Assembly: GCA_021904315.1 (NCBI GenBank)
Contig: CM038919.1
Location: 8,370,001 to 8,434,000 of the forward strand
Direction of reading: 5' to 3'
DNA length: 64,000 bases
From: Sphagnum magellanicum
Taxonomy: Eukaryota > Streptophyta > Sphagnopsida > Sphagnales > Sphagnaceae
The notes beneath the pieces were generated by a model that saw nothing but the letters and a program-made list of their open reading frames with translations, ran no database searches and was not told the DNA's origin. Both the position numbers and the translations under genes were made by a program. The stretch's first letter is position 1. Every line of letters begins with the position of its first letter. This document shows positions 27,081-39,454 of this stretch, in pieces.

Positions 27081-28989
27081 GTTTTTGTTTTTTTTTTTTT
27101 TTGGGTGTTCACTTTTTTTGGCAAAATTGTGAGCATGAAAATAAAAAAGATATAAGCTATCCGAAATTCTGTGTTATTATAATTTTGTTTTGCCAGATGT
27201 TCTAGATTTTATTTTTCCTTTGGAGAAAACCTTGCCACATTTAGACATAGTTTCATTTAGTTTATCTCAGTGATATATAGATATGGAAAAGAGAAGATAT
27301 TGTAGGAGATAAATGGAATGACATAGTTTTGGGTCAGTAAGCTTTTCGCCAGTTTTCTGCAAGTTGGACAAAACTTGATGCCAATTAATGCCAAATCATT
27401 TTGGAAAGATAACTAATGATGCGACATCAGATAACTGAAAGAAAAGAAAAACACTGCTGGGTAGGAATTTAAAAAAAAACAAAAAAAAACAAAATATCTA
27501 GAAAAAGGAAAGAAAGAAAGAATAAATACTCATTCTGACAAAACAAACAAACATTGAATCAATGCAGTATGGACAGACACCTGTAGGTGGTTCAAGATAG
27601 CGTGCATGTGTTGGAAGAGTGTATGTGTGTGGGGGTTGGGTATTGGAATATTATTACAAGAAAGTGGTGCTATTACTTAAAGGTATTTTGCTCTATTTGC
27701 GTTCATTTGTGACACTTTGTTTGCACTTCTGCCATCTCCAGGAACCCAAGTAGACGACGACAAAAATGTGACATATAACCACCTCCTTGTCTCTGCCTTG
27801 GGGAGCTTTTCTTCTTTGTTTTCCTTTCCTTTTCCTCTTTTTGTTCATTTGTGAAGGTACTTACTTTTTGTCTGGACTCATGACTTTCAGGAATCAGATG
27901 GGCAATGAACATGTGATGTCTGCTTCTTTGGGGGAGGAGATGTATAAAGAAAGCTCAAGTACTGATGATGGCAAAGGGGGACCCATTTGGAAAAGAAAAG
28001 AGAAATAGGGTATAATTGGCTTGTAACTTGCCACAACATAAATGAACCCTTTGAATTTCTTCTGTATGTTTTCTTTTAAAAGTTTTATACCCAAAATTCA
28101 ATGCTCAGTGCTTATCTTGGCCTTTGCCAGAAGGATGGTGAAATTGGGGAAATTTGTGCAGAATGTGGTACCTTTGTGACTGACAATCATCTGTTTGCAT
28201 GCAGGATTTTTGCAAAAGGCTAAAATGGCACTTTGGGTTGCAAGACATAATAATAAGAGCTAGCTTTTTCTACGGGCAGAGATTCTGGATGATTTCATTT
28301 CTTCAGCCTTAAGTCTGAGTGGATGCTGGGGCCTAGGTAGCAGCTTAATCCTTAAGGGACGGTGCCTTGTTGCTGCACAAAATCCATATATTTTGGAGCG
28401 ACAGAAGAATATGTATGCAACATTTCTGTACTATTTTTTGGTAGAGAAATGAATGGTCTAAAACAGGTTTTTGTTTGTTTGGTTGTGTATGTTGTTGGGG
28501 TGTGTGTGTGTGTTTTTTTTCAATTTTGTGATGTAGCCCGGGTTTAGGGTTGAGGGTTTAGAGTTTATCATCCACAAGAGGAATTAGTTGGAATTTGGTC
28601 CATGTCAGAGAGGAAAGTTGATAAATGTAAGAATGTTGCTATGTTTTGATGATCTGCTGCAACCCATTGTCTTAATAAATAGGGAGATTTCAGAAAATTT
28701 TCCCTCCAAATCTGGTGTCTTTTGGCACATTTTTTTCACAAAAGTTCTTTGTATAAGTTGCACTTGGATTTTTCTTTGTCACCAAGTGGTGAAAATCCAC
28801 CCCCCACCAAAAAAAAACACTGGTCTAACATGGTATAAAGATGCACTGAACCTGAACAATGCCTACTAATCGAACTATTGGATCTGTGATAGTATAAATG
28901 TTAGGTTGATCGAGGGTACAATTTTTGGGCTTGTAAAAACCTCTGCCCAGATTCATAGTGTATCTGGATGATGCAAGCTTATAGAGTGG
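27081..28989. other. Start of a more balanced-composition island, no gene called
   Basis: Composition is closer to balanced, with poly-T near 27085. At 27871-28008 a CTTTCAG acceptor-like site precedes an ATG (27898) and 36 hydrophilic codons ending at TAG 28006-28008, which could be an exon. No family was recognised and no donor site was identified, so it is not called as a gene. Confidence 0.3.
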
Positions 28990-29110
28990 AAGAACTAAAA
29001 TGAAATGCTCACACATCTGGTGGGCATTCCATTTTCTGAAATGCCCCATGCCATGTTTTCCCTTTAAACACATTGGGTATCACTGGGAAAAAGAGAAAAC
29101 AAAAATCCAT
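28990..29110 (+). repeat. Shared module A, copy 1
   Basis: Phrases GGTGGGCATTCCATTTTCTG and GGGTATCACTGGGAAAAAG have partners at 62545-62660 on the same strand. The copies are diverged. Function unknown. Confidence 0.4.
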
Positions 29111-29269
29111 CAGGCCCGGCCCCTTGTTTGTGCCCTTCTTCTGGTAATACCCAAGGCCTCAAGTGTCTGAGTACTCTACACTAATTTGAACTATCAAACC
29201 TCTGCAGACCTGAAAAGACATTTGTCACTTGAAATCTTTACTCAGATTATGTGTTGCAAATTTTCAGCC

Positions 29270-29420
29270 AAGAATGCTACAGATAAAGTCACCCTGTCTT
29301 TGGGTACTACTTTGACCCTCTAATCCGTGGTTCATCCCTAATTCGAGTGTAATTTTAGGTACCATTTCATGAAACATGGTATCAGTTCAGATGATTTGCA
29401 GGGTTTAGGTTCCTGCAGGG
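29270..29420 (+). repeat. Shared module B, copy 1
   Basis: A colinear match to 61560-61735 includes AAAGTC(A/G)CCCTGTCTTTGGG, GTTTCATCCC-AATT-GAGTGTAA, TTTCATGAAAC and GGTATCAGTTCA-A-GATTTGC. Identity by eye is about three quarters. A dispersed repeat is the simplest reading. Confidence 0.6.
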
Positions 29421-30113
29421 CTTGATTTAATGAAGACTATGAGTCTTGGTGAAGCTGCCTTGGTCCAAAATTTCACACTGTTGCAAAATTTTAGAAATCT
29501 TTTTGTTGCAAATTCAATGAATTTTTTATAAAAAAATCACTGAAAATTTCTCAATTTTTTTTTAATTAATAAAAATTGCCAAATTTCTATATGTGGTTCA
29601 AGTAGATAGCCTAAAAATCATAAGGATGTTGAAGATTTTCTGTTCATATTTTGTTCAGAGCCAAAATTGGCTAAATTATGGATGATTACCACCTCAGCTA
29701 CATCACAAAATTGAAAAAGTTCAAAATTGCAGTGAAGGTGCAGCTAAAGCAAATCCAAAAACGAGGGGTGAGATTCCCCTGAAGATGAATTTAGGTGAGA
29801 AAACTAGTTGATCCCCTGTTAGTTTCTCCCCCATCCCTACCCATGAACCTGAAAAAATGAACAGTACAAAGTGAGAGACTATTTAACTCTCACTACCTGG
29901 GCCAATCATTGTAATTGGCCAATGAGAAACAATCATTTATTGCTGAGAAACCGTCATTTCATGCTACTGGCGCTCTGCCACGCAGTGTGACTTGGGGTCG
30001 CCAATGGCTTGTCGGTCGAGTCTGCTGTTGGGCTTATATTTTTATCAAAAAGAAGTTACTTTCCAGTGGGAGGCCACAGATTGAAGGCCTGCAACCATAC
30101 AAAAGGATGCTAA

Positions 30114-30697
30114 AAGTGTTGGGCGGGTATAATGTTTTTTCTAATACCCGTCAGGTCTGGGTATTTTAAGAAAATTCAGAATCAAAGAATCACTGGTTTT
30201 GGGTTTTTGAAAAAATTCAAAACCAAAGAACCACTGGGTCTGGGTATTTGAAAAATCAGAATCAAAGAACCTCTTGTTCCAGTTATTTACAAAATCTCAA
30301 AGGTCTGGTGGTTTTTCTGGGTGGTTTTTTCAAAAAAGTTGAGAACCATGGATATACATCAGAATTGGGTACATTATTTTTTGGTAACCATGGTTATATA
30401 TCAAAACCAAATAATTTAATTTAATTTTTTTGAAAATCACAGGTATCAAAACTAAGACCACTATCCAGTGGGGTTTTGGTGCGGTTTCTAATAATTGGCC
30501 AACAACCAGTTTTTTGTGGTTTGATTTCTAAAGAATCGCCACTTAAGTTTTTTGCTAATTTTTGAAGGCTTTCGCAACTGTGGCTGTACATCAGAACCGG
30601 TTCTTTGATTCCTTGAGAACCACAGTGATGAAATCTAAGAACCACCCACATAACCATCACTGGGTCTAATACCCGTTTTAATAACCGTCCAACACTG
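30114..30697. mobile_element. hAT-type MITE (CAGTGTTGG family), 584 bp
   Basis: The left end AAGTGTTGGGCGGGTAT and the right end ATAACCGTCCAACACTG are inverted copies of a CAGTGTTGG-GGT-type terminus. The flanking 8-mers are GATGCTAA (30106-30113) and GATGCGAC (30698-30705), identical at 6 of 8 positions, consistent with a decayed 8-bp hAT duplication. The interior repeats GAATCAAAGAA(C/T)CACTGG phrases about three times (30175-30290) and has no coding frame. Confidence 0.75.
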
Positions 30698-32995
30698 GAT
30701 GCGACACACTACACGGACAGTCCACTTTTTTCTTTTCTTCTTCTCTCTTTTTCTTTTTTTTCCTTTGGGGGGATACTTTAAGGTCCGCTTTTTATAGTCT
30801 TCTGAGAAGACTTTAGCTCTTGTCTTTTTTGGTGGTGGTGCTTTGTGCCAATCAATGGCACCTGGGAATATTTTCTTTTTCAATTTCCAAGGTTGGTCCT
30901 AGTAGTGAGGTATGAGAATAAAAGGCTGAAAAAAGACAAGTACCCATCTCTCTAAATAATAATGAGGTGGGTGGCAACTGGCAAGCAAGCATACACCTAA
31001 TACCTATGTCTTTGGGAAAATGAACTCAAAACAACATGATGCTCAAGACCTACTTACAGCCCCCTACCCAATGTGGGGGATTGCCTTTTAATTTGGATGT
31101 TGAGAGGAGGGAGTGAAAATGCTACACGATCAAAAGAGAGGTCATGCCATAGAAAAAAGCATGTTTGATTAGCCATGCCCAGCCAAAGTATAAGACAAAT
31201 CCCAAGGAAATTTGGTGAACAACTCCATACCACAACATTCTTCTCTAGTGAGTCTAGCATTCATAAACTATGGAGCAAAATAGGCTCATACAGTGAATTA
31301 GTGGGCTGAGTCTCTTACCACACAACAATCATGAGGGTTGATTAGGGCTCAGATCTCAATCTTGCCTTGAAATTGAAAGAGTTCTTGGAACAATTGTTTT
31401 GGTTATATTTTGATCATAATAATTCACAGGTTTTACAAGTGTGGATGCCCAAAGGCTGAGACATGGCTATGTCAATTAGCCCCCTACTACACTCATTTTA
31501 TAGACCGACCATTCATGATGGGTTTTGGGATTAGGGTTTAGGGTGAGCGTCGGAGTCAAAGAAGACTATCTGAACTACACCTTCTTTTTCAAATAAAATG
31601 TTGTTTCGAGCGGATGTGGTCTTGAAACTTTGATGTAACAATATGAGGGAAGAAATGCTATCCAAGATTTGAAGATCAAAGTATAGACAATTTGCTTTGT
31701 TACTAGTTCTCAAATTTGGCTCATGCTGTTCTTGTACTTTCAATTAGACTTTTGTCCACATACAAAGGGTCCCTTTGGAAGCCAACCAAAAACTAAAATT
31801 GAAATTTGACTTTAGTTTACTTTCTAAAATTTTCACATTCAGGCCACACCCAATCTCACATAAGCATTGTATACATCAATCATAATCATATGTTGATGAT
31901 TGGGTGTATTCCATAGAAATTTGGAAACCACCCGAGTTTGTAAAATGCAGATAATTTGGAACTTCTTTAATGAATGGGTATTTGCACTGTTCTGATGACA
32001 TGCCCTTTTCATAACACAGCCAGAACCAAAGTCTATATGGGTTTGGTACTCATGTCTCTTTCTTTGTTCATAAATTGTCTTATTTTGTGCCAAGATACAA
32101 GATATTAGAAAGAAAACTTTAGTAATCTTGTTCCTGGGCCAACATGTAGGTGGAAAAAGAAAAGGTCATACTAGCCTTTGGAGAGATGGAAATTATTGGA
32201 CTTGAACTAGTCATGCAGCATGCAGGAATACATCCAGCTGAGTTGAAAATAGTAGTCATTGTGAAAGAAGCCTTCCTACACAGAACAACCCTTTGTCAAA
32301 GTGTTAATAGCAAAGGATAGGTTGACTAAATCTTAATAGCTAAGGTCGCTTCTACAAGACTAAGTATGTTCAGACCAGTGTTGGGATGAAACGTTCTCTA
32401 GGTTTCAGATGAGGAGTCCGTGGGTAAGGTTAAAAAAACTGGAACAGAAGGTTTTTTTTATTCTGAAAATTGTCAACAAAATGATTTCAAAATTGTAAAA
32501 AACTGAAACGATAGTTTATCAAGAACAAAAGCAAAGAACAGCTGCACAATACTGGTTCACTCTTCAGACCACACCAAGGCCTGCCTCATAACAATCAAAG
32601 ATATCTCTAGCTTTATAATAGTGTTATTGCACAAGGCTGAGGACATGACAATGGATGTCCCATCCTGGGTTTAGCAGTATAGTGTCCATGTGGGTTAAAG
32701 GAAAACCTAGGTGGGAGACAGGAAATCTCAAGGTTGTTCACCAAATAGAAGTGGGCTGTGACAGGAACAGTGGCAGAAGGTGACTATACAAAGGAGTTGG
32801 CTCAGGGCAATGGGACAAGTTTCTTGAAGATTATGACATTTTAAATTTTGAACAATTTAAGAAAGCTTTTTTCATCATGGTTTTTTTTTTTTTTTTCCTT
32901 CCTCAAAAAGTGACGAGGCCACAAAGGCCAATCCCCATGCAAATGATAGACCAAATTTTATGACAGAGTAATTTATTTCTTATGGTGAATTTTCA

Positions 32996-33032
<37 letters not shown>

Positions 33033-34489
33033 TGTTTGGCTATAGCACTTTGCACTACCAATGATGACTAATGACAATCAAATGACATAAGGTCAAAATA
33101 TTAATATATTTAAATTTTACTTAAAGATATTATTTTAAAAATAATTAGTTATTAGACATTGGTAATCCATGATCATGTCCAATATGAGATTTAACTTTCA
33201 CTGATTGAAAGTTTTTGGCACTCATGACATCTTTTTTTGGTGCCCTTCATTGTCTCAAAAAGAAAAAACTTTTTGGGAGCCTTTTCAGTGTCACCCAACA
33301 TCTTTCCTATCATGCTTCCCTATGACCTCTAATTCGAAAATATATATAAAATATGAAAATTTTCGACCTTAGTGCTCACAATATCCACTATGTATTTCTT
33401 GGTGTTTTCCAACATTGTATCCAATGCCCTCAACCCTCAACATCTAGGTGCCCCCATTGCCCAACACCAAAAAGTTCATGTCCTACTTAGCACCCTTGGT
33501 GTTTTCAGTGTGCCTTTTTTACACCCTGTTATTGTTTGTTGCCTTTTTGTCATTCCTTGTCAATTTTCCCCATCTTTCATCATCTTTGATGTTGTTTAGG
33601 TGTGTTTTTGTTATTCACTAAGCTTGGGTTATTCCCAAACCAAAACACTTCACCAATTTAAAATTTTATTAAGGATATTTGGATTTGGGAATATTTGGTG
33701 GGTTGGCATGTTATCTTGGGTTGATGTCATTTCAAAACCTAGCCTAGCAACAATCATAATGGTTTAAAAGCTCAAGAAACTTTGAAAATGTTAGAAGGGT
33801 TGAATATCCATTAATTCTAAAAGAAATCAAAGTTAATGAGGAAATATATTCCTTGATTTGAAAAGAGAAAATAATTAAAAGGGGATAAAAATGTTCACCT
33901 ATTCCAAAGAGAGGGTGGTTAGAAGGTGCAAAATAAAATATCCACCTTTAAGCCATGTGTCAAGGTATACTAAAATATTGTTAGATACCACTTCTCACCA
34001 AATATTTAATGAGTTCATTAAATCTAATTAATTTCATAAACATAAAATTGAATTTAAAAAAAACTTGTCAATTTTGATAAAATGTTTTAGTGAATATTTT
34101 ATTTTCAATTTTTTTTAAAATATTTTTTTAAATTTTGATCAAAATGTGTCCACTTAAAGGTACAAAAAAATAAATTCAAAATAAATTTTTTTATGTTTAA
34201 ATTTTTTTTAACTAATAAAATATGATTGGTGTAAATTTATTACATTATTATTAATTTTGATTTAAACCATTTAAAACATGAAAACACCAAAAAAATATTA
34301 GTTATTAAAACAAATGTCAATAATGTAAGTTTAAATTATAACTATAATGGAATTCCATATTAATTTATTTATAATTTTAATTTTCAATACAAATCAAAAG
34401 CTACCATCATGATAAATTCAATGTTTAGTGCTTATTGGATTTATGAACATTATGAAAATTAATCAATATCAAATCGATTGAACCAGGTA
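30698..34489. other. Unassigned DNA, partly balanced composition
   Basis: No gene recognised. 32370-32560 begins CAGTGTTGGGATGAAACG and may be another MITE relic. A T-run lies at about 32879-32896 and an (AT)16 microsatellite at 32999-33030. 33590-34480 is AT-rich without features. Confidence 0.4.
32999..33030. repeat. (AT)16 microsatellite
   Basis: Sixteen uninterrupted AT dinucleotides. Likely length-variable. Confidence 0.97.
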
Positions 34490-35265
34490 TAAATAGAGTG
34501 TGGTAAAATATCCTAAGACGTGTTGTTCTTTTCATATGAAACAAAATGTTGACATTTAAAACATCTAAGACAATTTGCAATTGTGATGTACAAGTAAAAA
34601 ACTTTAATTATATAAATTCATCTTTCAAAACATTCATTAAACTTTAAAATGTAATTGGTGAATGAAAAATACACTTGAATGTGAATTGTGCACTTTTCAA
34701 TACCAACATGCACAAAGGAATTTCAAGATTTTGAAAACCTTGGTGTGATAGATTGTGATAATAAGTTGAAAAGCATGTGATTTATGGTTAACATGAAATT
34801 GGTTTAACCAAAATATTAAAAATTTGAGTAAATGTAAAATTTGAAATTAAAAGCCAAACTTTACACATGTTTCAATTACATAAAAAGTGGAAAATTTTAT
34901 AATAAATAAATAAAATTTTGATGAACTTTTATGATTTAAAAAATCTTGCCCATCTCAATTTGCACCCAATTTCCAAGCATTGTTGTATTGTTTGTAAACT
35001 AGGTCATGATTTTTTTGCCAACTTCTTTTCCTTTTTTTACCTTCTTGTCAAGCTTTTATGATACCAAAATTTCATTCATTCTCTCATATATTTAATTCAA
35101 TTAATAACACAATTGACAACAAATTGAAACCTTTACAACATAGTAATGGGATAATTTAATAAATTTTTGATGTTTTCAAGATTGTTTCAATACTTTTGAT
35201 TAATGTAGTACAAAGGTCGTGTCTATCACAAACATCATTTTCACATGACGAATAAAGTTTATTCA
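34490..35265 (-). repeat. Dispersed repeat family R, inverted copy
   Basis: The reverse complement runs colinear with 2400-3150. Shared phrases include TTTGTACTACATTAATCAAA, GAATGAATG...AAAGCTTG, AAATTGGGTGCAAATTGAGA and AAGGTTTTCAAAATCTTG-type text. A TATAAATA-like site (near 34488, inverted) matches the one at 3126. It may be a solo LTR, but ends are not defined. Confidence 0.6.
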
Positions 35266-35282
35266 TATGGATGTTCATCCAT

Positions 35283-35460
35283 AATTCATAATTAACTTTT
35301 TGTTCATTTTTAGTTGATTACCAATTCACTCTTAATTATTATTAGTTCACTCCTAATTAATTCATAATTCACTTTTAGTTAACTTCTAATTCATTTCTAA
35401 TTATTTTACAATGCACTTCTAGTTAACTTTCAGTTCATTTTCAATTGACTCATAATTAAC
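35283..35460 (+). repeat. 11-bp minisatellite, left of the hAT insertion
   Basis: The stretch parses into 11-mers of the type AATTCACTTCT / AGTTAACTTCT, about sixteen units with few length errors. The array resumes in register after the transposon at 46929. Confidence 0.8.
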
Positions 35461-35569
35461 CAAGGTTGTCAAAACTAACGTGATAGGCCCATTTTGTGTT
35501 AGGTGTCATGTTAGCGTCTGTCACATCCATCAAAATGGACGCAAGAAAATTTGGGTCATACTTGGGCTG

Positions 35570-35655
35570 CCACCATTACAATTGGTGACCAAAAATGAGT
35601 TTTAGTCACCAATCCTATAATGACCGAAAATTTTTCATCGCCATCTTTTCAATGT
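35570..35655. repeat. GGTGAC/GTCACC repeat block 1
   Basis: Short motifs TTGGTGACCAAAAATG, TTAGTCACCAATC and GACCGAAAATTTTTCATCGCC, in both orientations, lie just inside the left end of the large hAT element. Confidence 0.6.
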
Positions 35656-35660
35656 GTCAC

Positions 35661-35965
35661 TATGGCCTTGCCATTCACATGAAATAATATTTTAAGGCAA
35701 AAGAAGAATCATGGAAATTCTAATATTTCACCATGCAAAAATGTAATCTTCAAAAAAAATCCCTTAAAAGAAACCAAACTCCAAAATATCAGAACTCTAT
35801 CATTAATCCCAAGTTTCAACACAAGCCAAAATATCATCTTTCAAAAATCCTTGCATAAAAATAGACCTACTACATGGGGGCCAAAATCCATTAAGCTATT
35901 ATATTCTATAATGAATCTAAACAAAATATCCTTGCCTTGGTAGGCAATGCCCAAAAAAAATGAAA
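35661..35965. mobile_element. MITE with GGCCTTGCC ends, nested copy
   Basis: Colinear with 61809-62067. Shared phrases include CAAGTTTCAACACAAGCCAA, ATC(A/G)TCTTTCAAAAATCCT, GGGGCCAAAATCC and TTAAGCTATTATA. The copies begin with GG(C/T)CTTGCCATT and end near TAGGCAATGCCC or TAGCAAGGCCAAC, an inverted-terminus pattern best kept in the 61.8-kb copy. No target duplication was identified. This copy sits inside the large hAT element, so it inserted later or was carried along. Confidence 0.55.
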
Positions 35966-36283
35966 ATTGAAACAAAAGTATACAAAACGAATGCCTTATA
36001 ATGTTTGCATTAAGAAATGTTGCTTTAAATGAATTTTTATTGATTCTTTTTCATTGTTAATGTCTATCAATTATGAAAGCATTTATTGGAGCAAATTATC
36101 AATGATAAGGCCAATCATCATAATTCAAAGATTTGAGAAATAGATGGGCAGTGCTTGTGTAAAATTGTAAATGATCATTGTATGTATGTTTACAAGAAAC
36201 CCATTATCATTATAGAGCATAGATCTAGACACAAATTTGAAATGTGTGAAGAAGATGGATTCACAAATCTCAAATTTGATTAC

Positions 36284-37891
36284 ACATGACAACATGATTC
36301 ACTTATAAAATTGGGTTTTATAAAATCCGCAAGTCCAAAACATGTCATTTTTGAAAGATCATGCAAATTACACCATATTCCATATCTAGCAACTATAAAT
36401 TGTCTATGGCTACCTTTGATAACATTCTTCAAATGCAGCCCAATTGTATGGAGGCCCCATCAATGTGCACATGACATGTTGAATATTTTTTGTGCCTTTG
36501 GATTTGGGTCATACATGTCATGGATCAATTTCCCAAATGACATCTTGGTTGAATTGTCCACAAAATATTCTACATCGTAATCATCACCCCATATGACATT
36601 TGCTAGCCGACCCACTTAATATGTTTTAGACCTCAAAGTTGTGGTGTGTTGTTTGGCCATTTGTCAAGGGGAATTTATAGTTCCTAACTTGTTGTAAACA
36701 AAAAATAATTCTGGGGCAACCCACCAATGCATTTTTTTTGTGTTGGTGGCATCTTGTTCCTTTGCAAAACCATAAAATGATGGCGTCACCTCGTGCAAGT
36801 GCCCAATTTCACCCCAATTGCACACACCTATGTACATAACATTTAGTTTGTCTATTGAAAGATGCAACATATTGTTGTTCTTGGACAAGTTGTTATGCAA
36901 AATTCTACAATGATGTACTGCATTCATAATGTTTATGAATGCCCATGCTAACTTCACACAATTTTGCTTAAAGGTGACAAGTTATGTTTGCCTTTCCATA
37001 TTCAACCCACTTTGCCACAATAAGGTACAATTATCAATAATGGGGGAATATTTCATGTTGTAATCCAACATTTTTTGAAGAACTCCCCCATTCCACCATA
37101 ATGTATATGCCTCCATGGTCTTTGTGTGGATGGCAAGGAATTTGATGACACTTGGATGTGTACATGGGCATGCCAACGCTTCCACTAATCGTTGCTTATG
37201 TGTTTTTCACTTGTCATCCAACTTTGGTGTCTTCCTTGCCAATTCAATGACGTTTGGGATGCAATCGAATTTTTTAATTCGCACCTTGCACACCACACCA
37301 TAACCACCCTAATTGTCTCCACCTGACAACAAGAGCACAATTACTATGCTTGAAATTCATAACACACCATAGTTTCCAATTTGGGCTAGAAGGTTTCAAG
37401 TGCCTTCTTCCATCCATGGTGCAAGCCTCACCTTTTTCTTTGACCAATTCTTCGAAAATTTGGCCCTCCATGAATTTTTTTCCCACAAGCTTGCCACCTT
37501 CATGGTCCAAAACATCTTGTCCTTTTGTGTATAAAGGACGTCAAACCATTGCAATAAGTTTGTGGTTAAATTCAAAATTTTGGATTCAAACCATTCTAGA
37601 AACCCTTCGGAAATCCAAAGCTCAATGTTTTGCAAAGATCTGTTTAGTTTGCCCAAAAACTTATGCTCTATGACCTACTTCTACTTCTCTAGGCTAGTTC
37701 CTTGCTTTCTCACAAAAGCACCATCGAGATATGCCATTATGTGTTCCATAAAAGATGTCATGACAATTTCTTGGAATTATTGTGTGGTGATTTGTTTAGT
37801 ATCATTGTCTTCAAGCTTTTGACACTTTCAGGTTTATGTCGATGAAATGTTCTCCCCCATTGGACAACTCTATAGCCCCTCGTTTGTGCAT
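36284..37891 (-). pseudogene. Kinase-like pseudogene (cargo)
   Basis: The frame starts at an ATG (37891-37889) and ends at TAA (36284-36286), with at least three frameshifts and several stops. After an unrecognised N-terminal part of about 200 codons come kinase landmarks in order. A glycine loop GxGGYGVV lies near 37300 (first segment holds a TAG). Then an ARK-type lysine near 37240, an HPSVIKFL segment, and HNNLSKNN in place of HRDLKPxN (near 36900). CNWGE replaces the DFG-type DWG (near 36810), and WVAPELFF stands as the APE motif (near 36700). A C-lobe remnant runs to 36400. Both catalytic aspartates are Asn through G-to-A changes at former CpG sites, so it could not phosphorylate. A protein kinase fold is clear; its subfamily is not. 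Confidence 0.75.
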
Positions 37892-38329
37892 GGTTAAAGG
37901 TGGGTTACTTAAAGATCTAGGGGGGGTTAAATACTAGATGATGCATGGGATAACTTGTTTAAAAGGTTTTGGTTAGATTGACTGCATGATGGTCGTTCGT
38001 TTGACGATGGTCTACTCAATGGTTGTTTGCTTGATTGTCCACATGATGACATCCTTCAAATTTTGGATGACAAAAAACCATAAGTCTTTCCAAGAGTCTC
38101 AAAAAGTCAAGGTTCAATGTAGTTTAAAATATTTGCAAAATGTGAAAAAGATAGTCCTTCACCAAGGATTTGATCACTTCAACTTGCCCAAGGTTCCACA
38201 CAATGGTTATAAGGGGGCAACCAAAGACACAAAACCCAAATGAAAACAAGGTGTTCGAAAATGAATCATGGATTGCATTCTAAAACTCATATACCCTAAA
38301 AAACTTCTTCCAAATTTTGTTGCCATCAA
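37892..38329. other. Spacer between kinase relic and repeat block 2
   Basis: Contains short GATGGT/GTTTG repeats near 37985-38040 and a plus-strand frame at 37986-38243 without any recognised motif. It may hold the former promoter of the minus-strand kinase relic. Confidence 0.3.
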
Positions 38330-38640
38330 ACGACTACGACAAATTTGGTCACCATCTAATTATTCCCATATGGTGACCAAATTTGCTAGCATATCCATCT
38401 TTGGTGACTGAAACACATAGCCATTGTCCAATGGCGACTGAATTTAATCAATGTTGTTGGATGGCAATTGTGGTGACTGAAAGGTTTTTGGTCACCATAA
38501 TCGTGTGGCAATCGAAAACATTGTGGTCACCACAATGTCTTTCCCCTCCCCCCACCCCCTTTGTTTTTTTCCCTTCTTCATTTTCCCCCCTTTGATGGCA
38601 ACCAAAATGCTTTCAGTTGCCATCTTGTGTGGTCCCTACA
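38330..38640. repeat. GGTGAC/GTCACC repeat block 2
   Basis: At least eight copies of motifs such as TTTGGTCACCAT, TGGTGACTGAAA, TGGCGACTGAA and GTGGTCACCACAATG lie in both orientations, between the kinase and RING cassettes. They can pair with each other into stems. Confidence 0.75.
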
Positions 38641-38759
38641 TAAAAAAATGGGGTTATTAATGGGAACCCATTGGGAACTTGAATGTAACTTGTTGCAAAC
38701 AAATGAAAAAATAGAAAATGATTTTTCCTTGCTAGGAGAGAAATTTGATGCAATTTTGT

Positions 38760-39454
38760 AACACACCTAAAATAACTTGGGCTCCGCACTACTATGCACT
38801 ACCACTCACGATAAAATTTTACATGCAATTGGAATTATAGAACAAAATTACAATAAATAAAAAACAAAGAAAGATTTTCAAAAATTTCAAAATGAAATGT
38901 GTTTTCCTCTCTCACACTATACAAGTAAAAATGAAGAGAAAGACCATGAGTGTTGTCAAAAAAAAAAACCATAACAAGCTTCCAATAGAAAGAAAATAAA
39001 GAAATTTCAAAAGATGCATGCAACAAGAATAAAAAAAACAAGAAATCCAAAAGGTTCCAACCATATAAGAGGTTGTTGTATAAAGGTATCATTAAAATAG
39101 TTATATAATAAATTTTGAATTAGAATAATTCATTTTAACATATTATGGAAATGAACATGGTAGGACGAAACACTATGGGAGCCTATTATCATCTTACCTA
39201 AACCATCTCTAATGGAAATTTTTCATCACTACAATTGCAATTATATGTTTTCCATTCAATTTCAATCACATAGTCATCAATGAAGTTCAATATGTAACTA
39301 GGTTCAATTAGGATTATATAAATTGTGATAAACTTTTAGGGGAAACAACTTGTTTGCCCATATTGCTATATAAATATCGATTTTGTATAATATTGAAACT
39401 ACTTTCCAATGTACATATGTTGCATCCAATGGCAAATTCCACCTCACCCTACTA
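38760..39454. other. AT-rich spacer
   Basis: No coding content that I can support. It begins with GGGCTCCGCACTACTATGCA, similar to 1816-1837, so an inserted repeat is possible. Confidence 0.3.

Noticed and set aside
27871..28008. Possible first coding exon (ATG at 27898, 36 codons)
   Set aside because: Hydrophilic and plausible, but no family, no donor site and no downstream exon could be supported.
29389..29410. GGTATCAGTTCAGATG, resembling the TGGTATCAGAGC primer-binding site of plant LTR retrotransposons; also at about 61691
   Set aside because: Only the first nine bases agree, and there is no flanking LTR boundary or coding region.
38775..38812. GCACTACTATGCACTACC as a CACTA terminus
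   Set aside because: It lacks the following A-rich terminal sequence and has no partner. A loose match at 1816 suggests an ordinary repeat.
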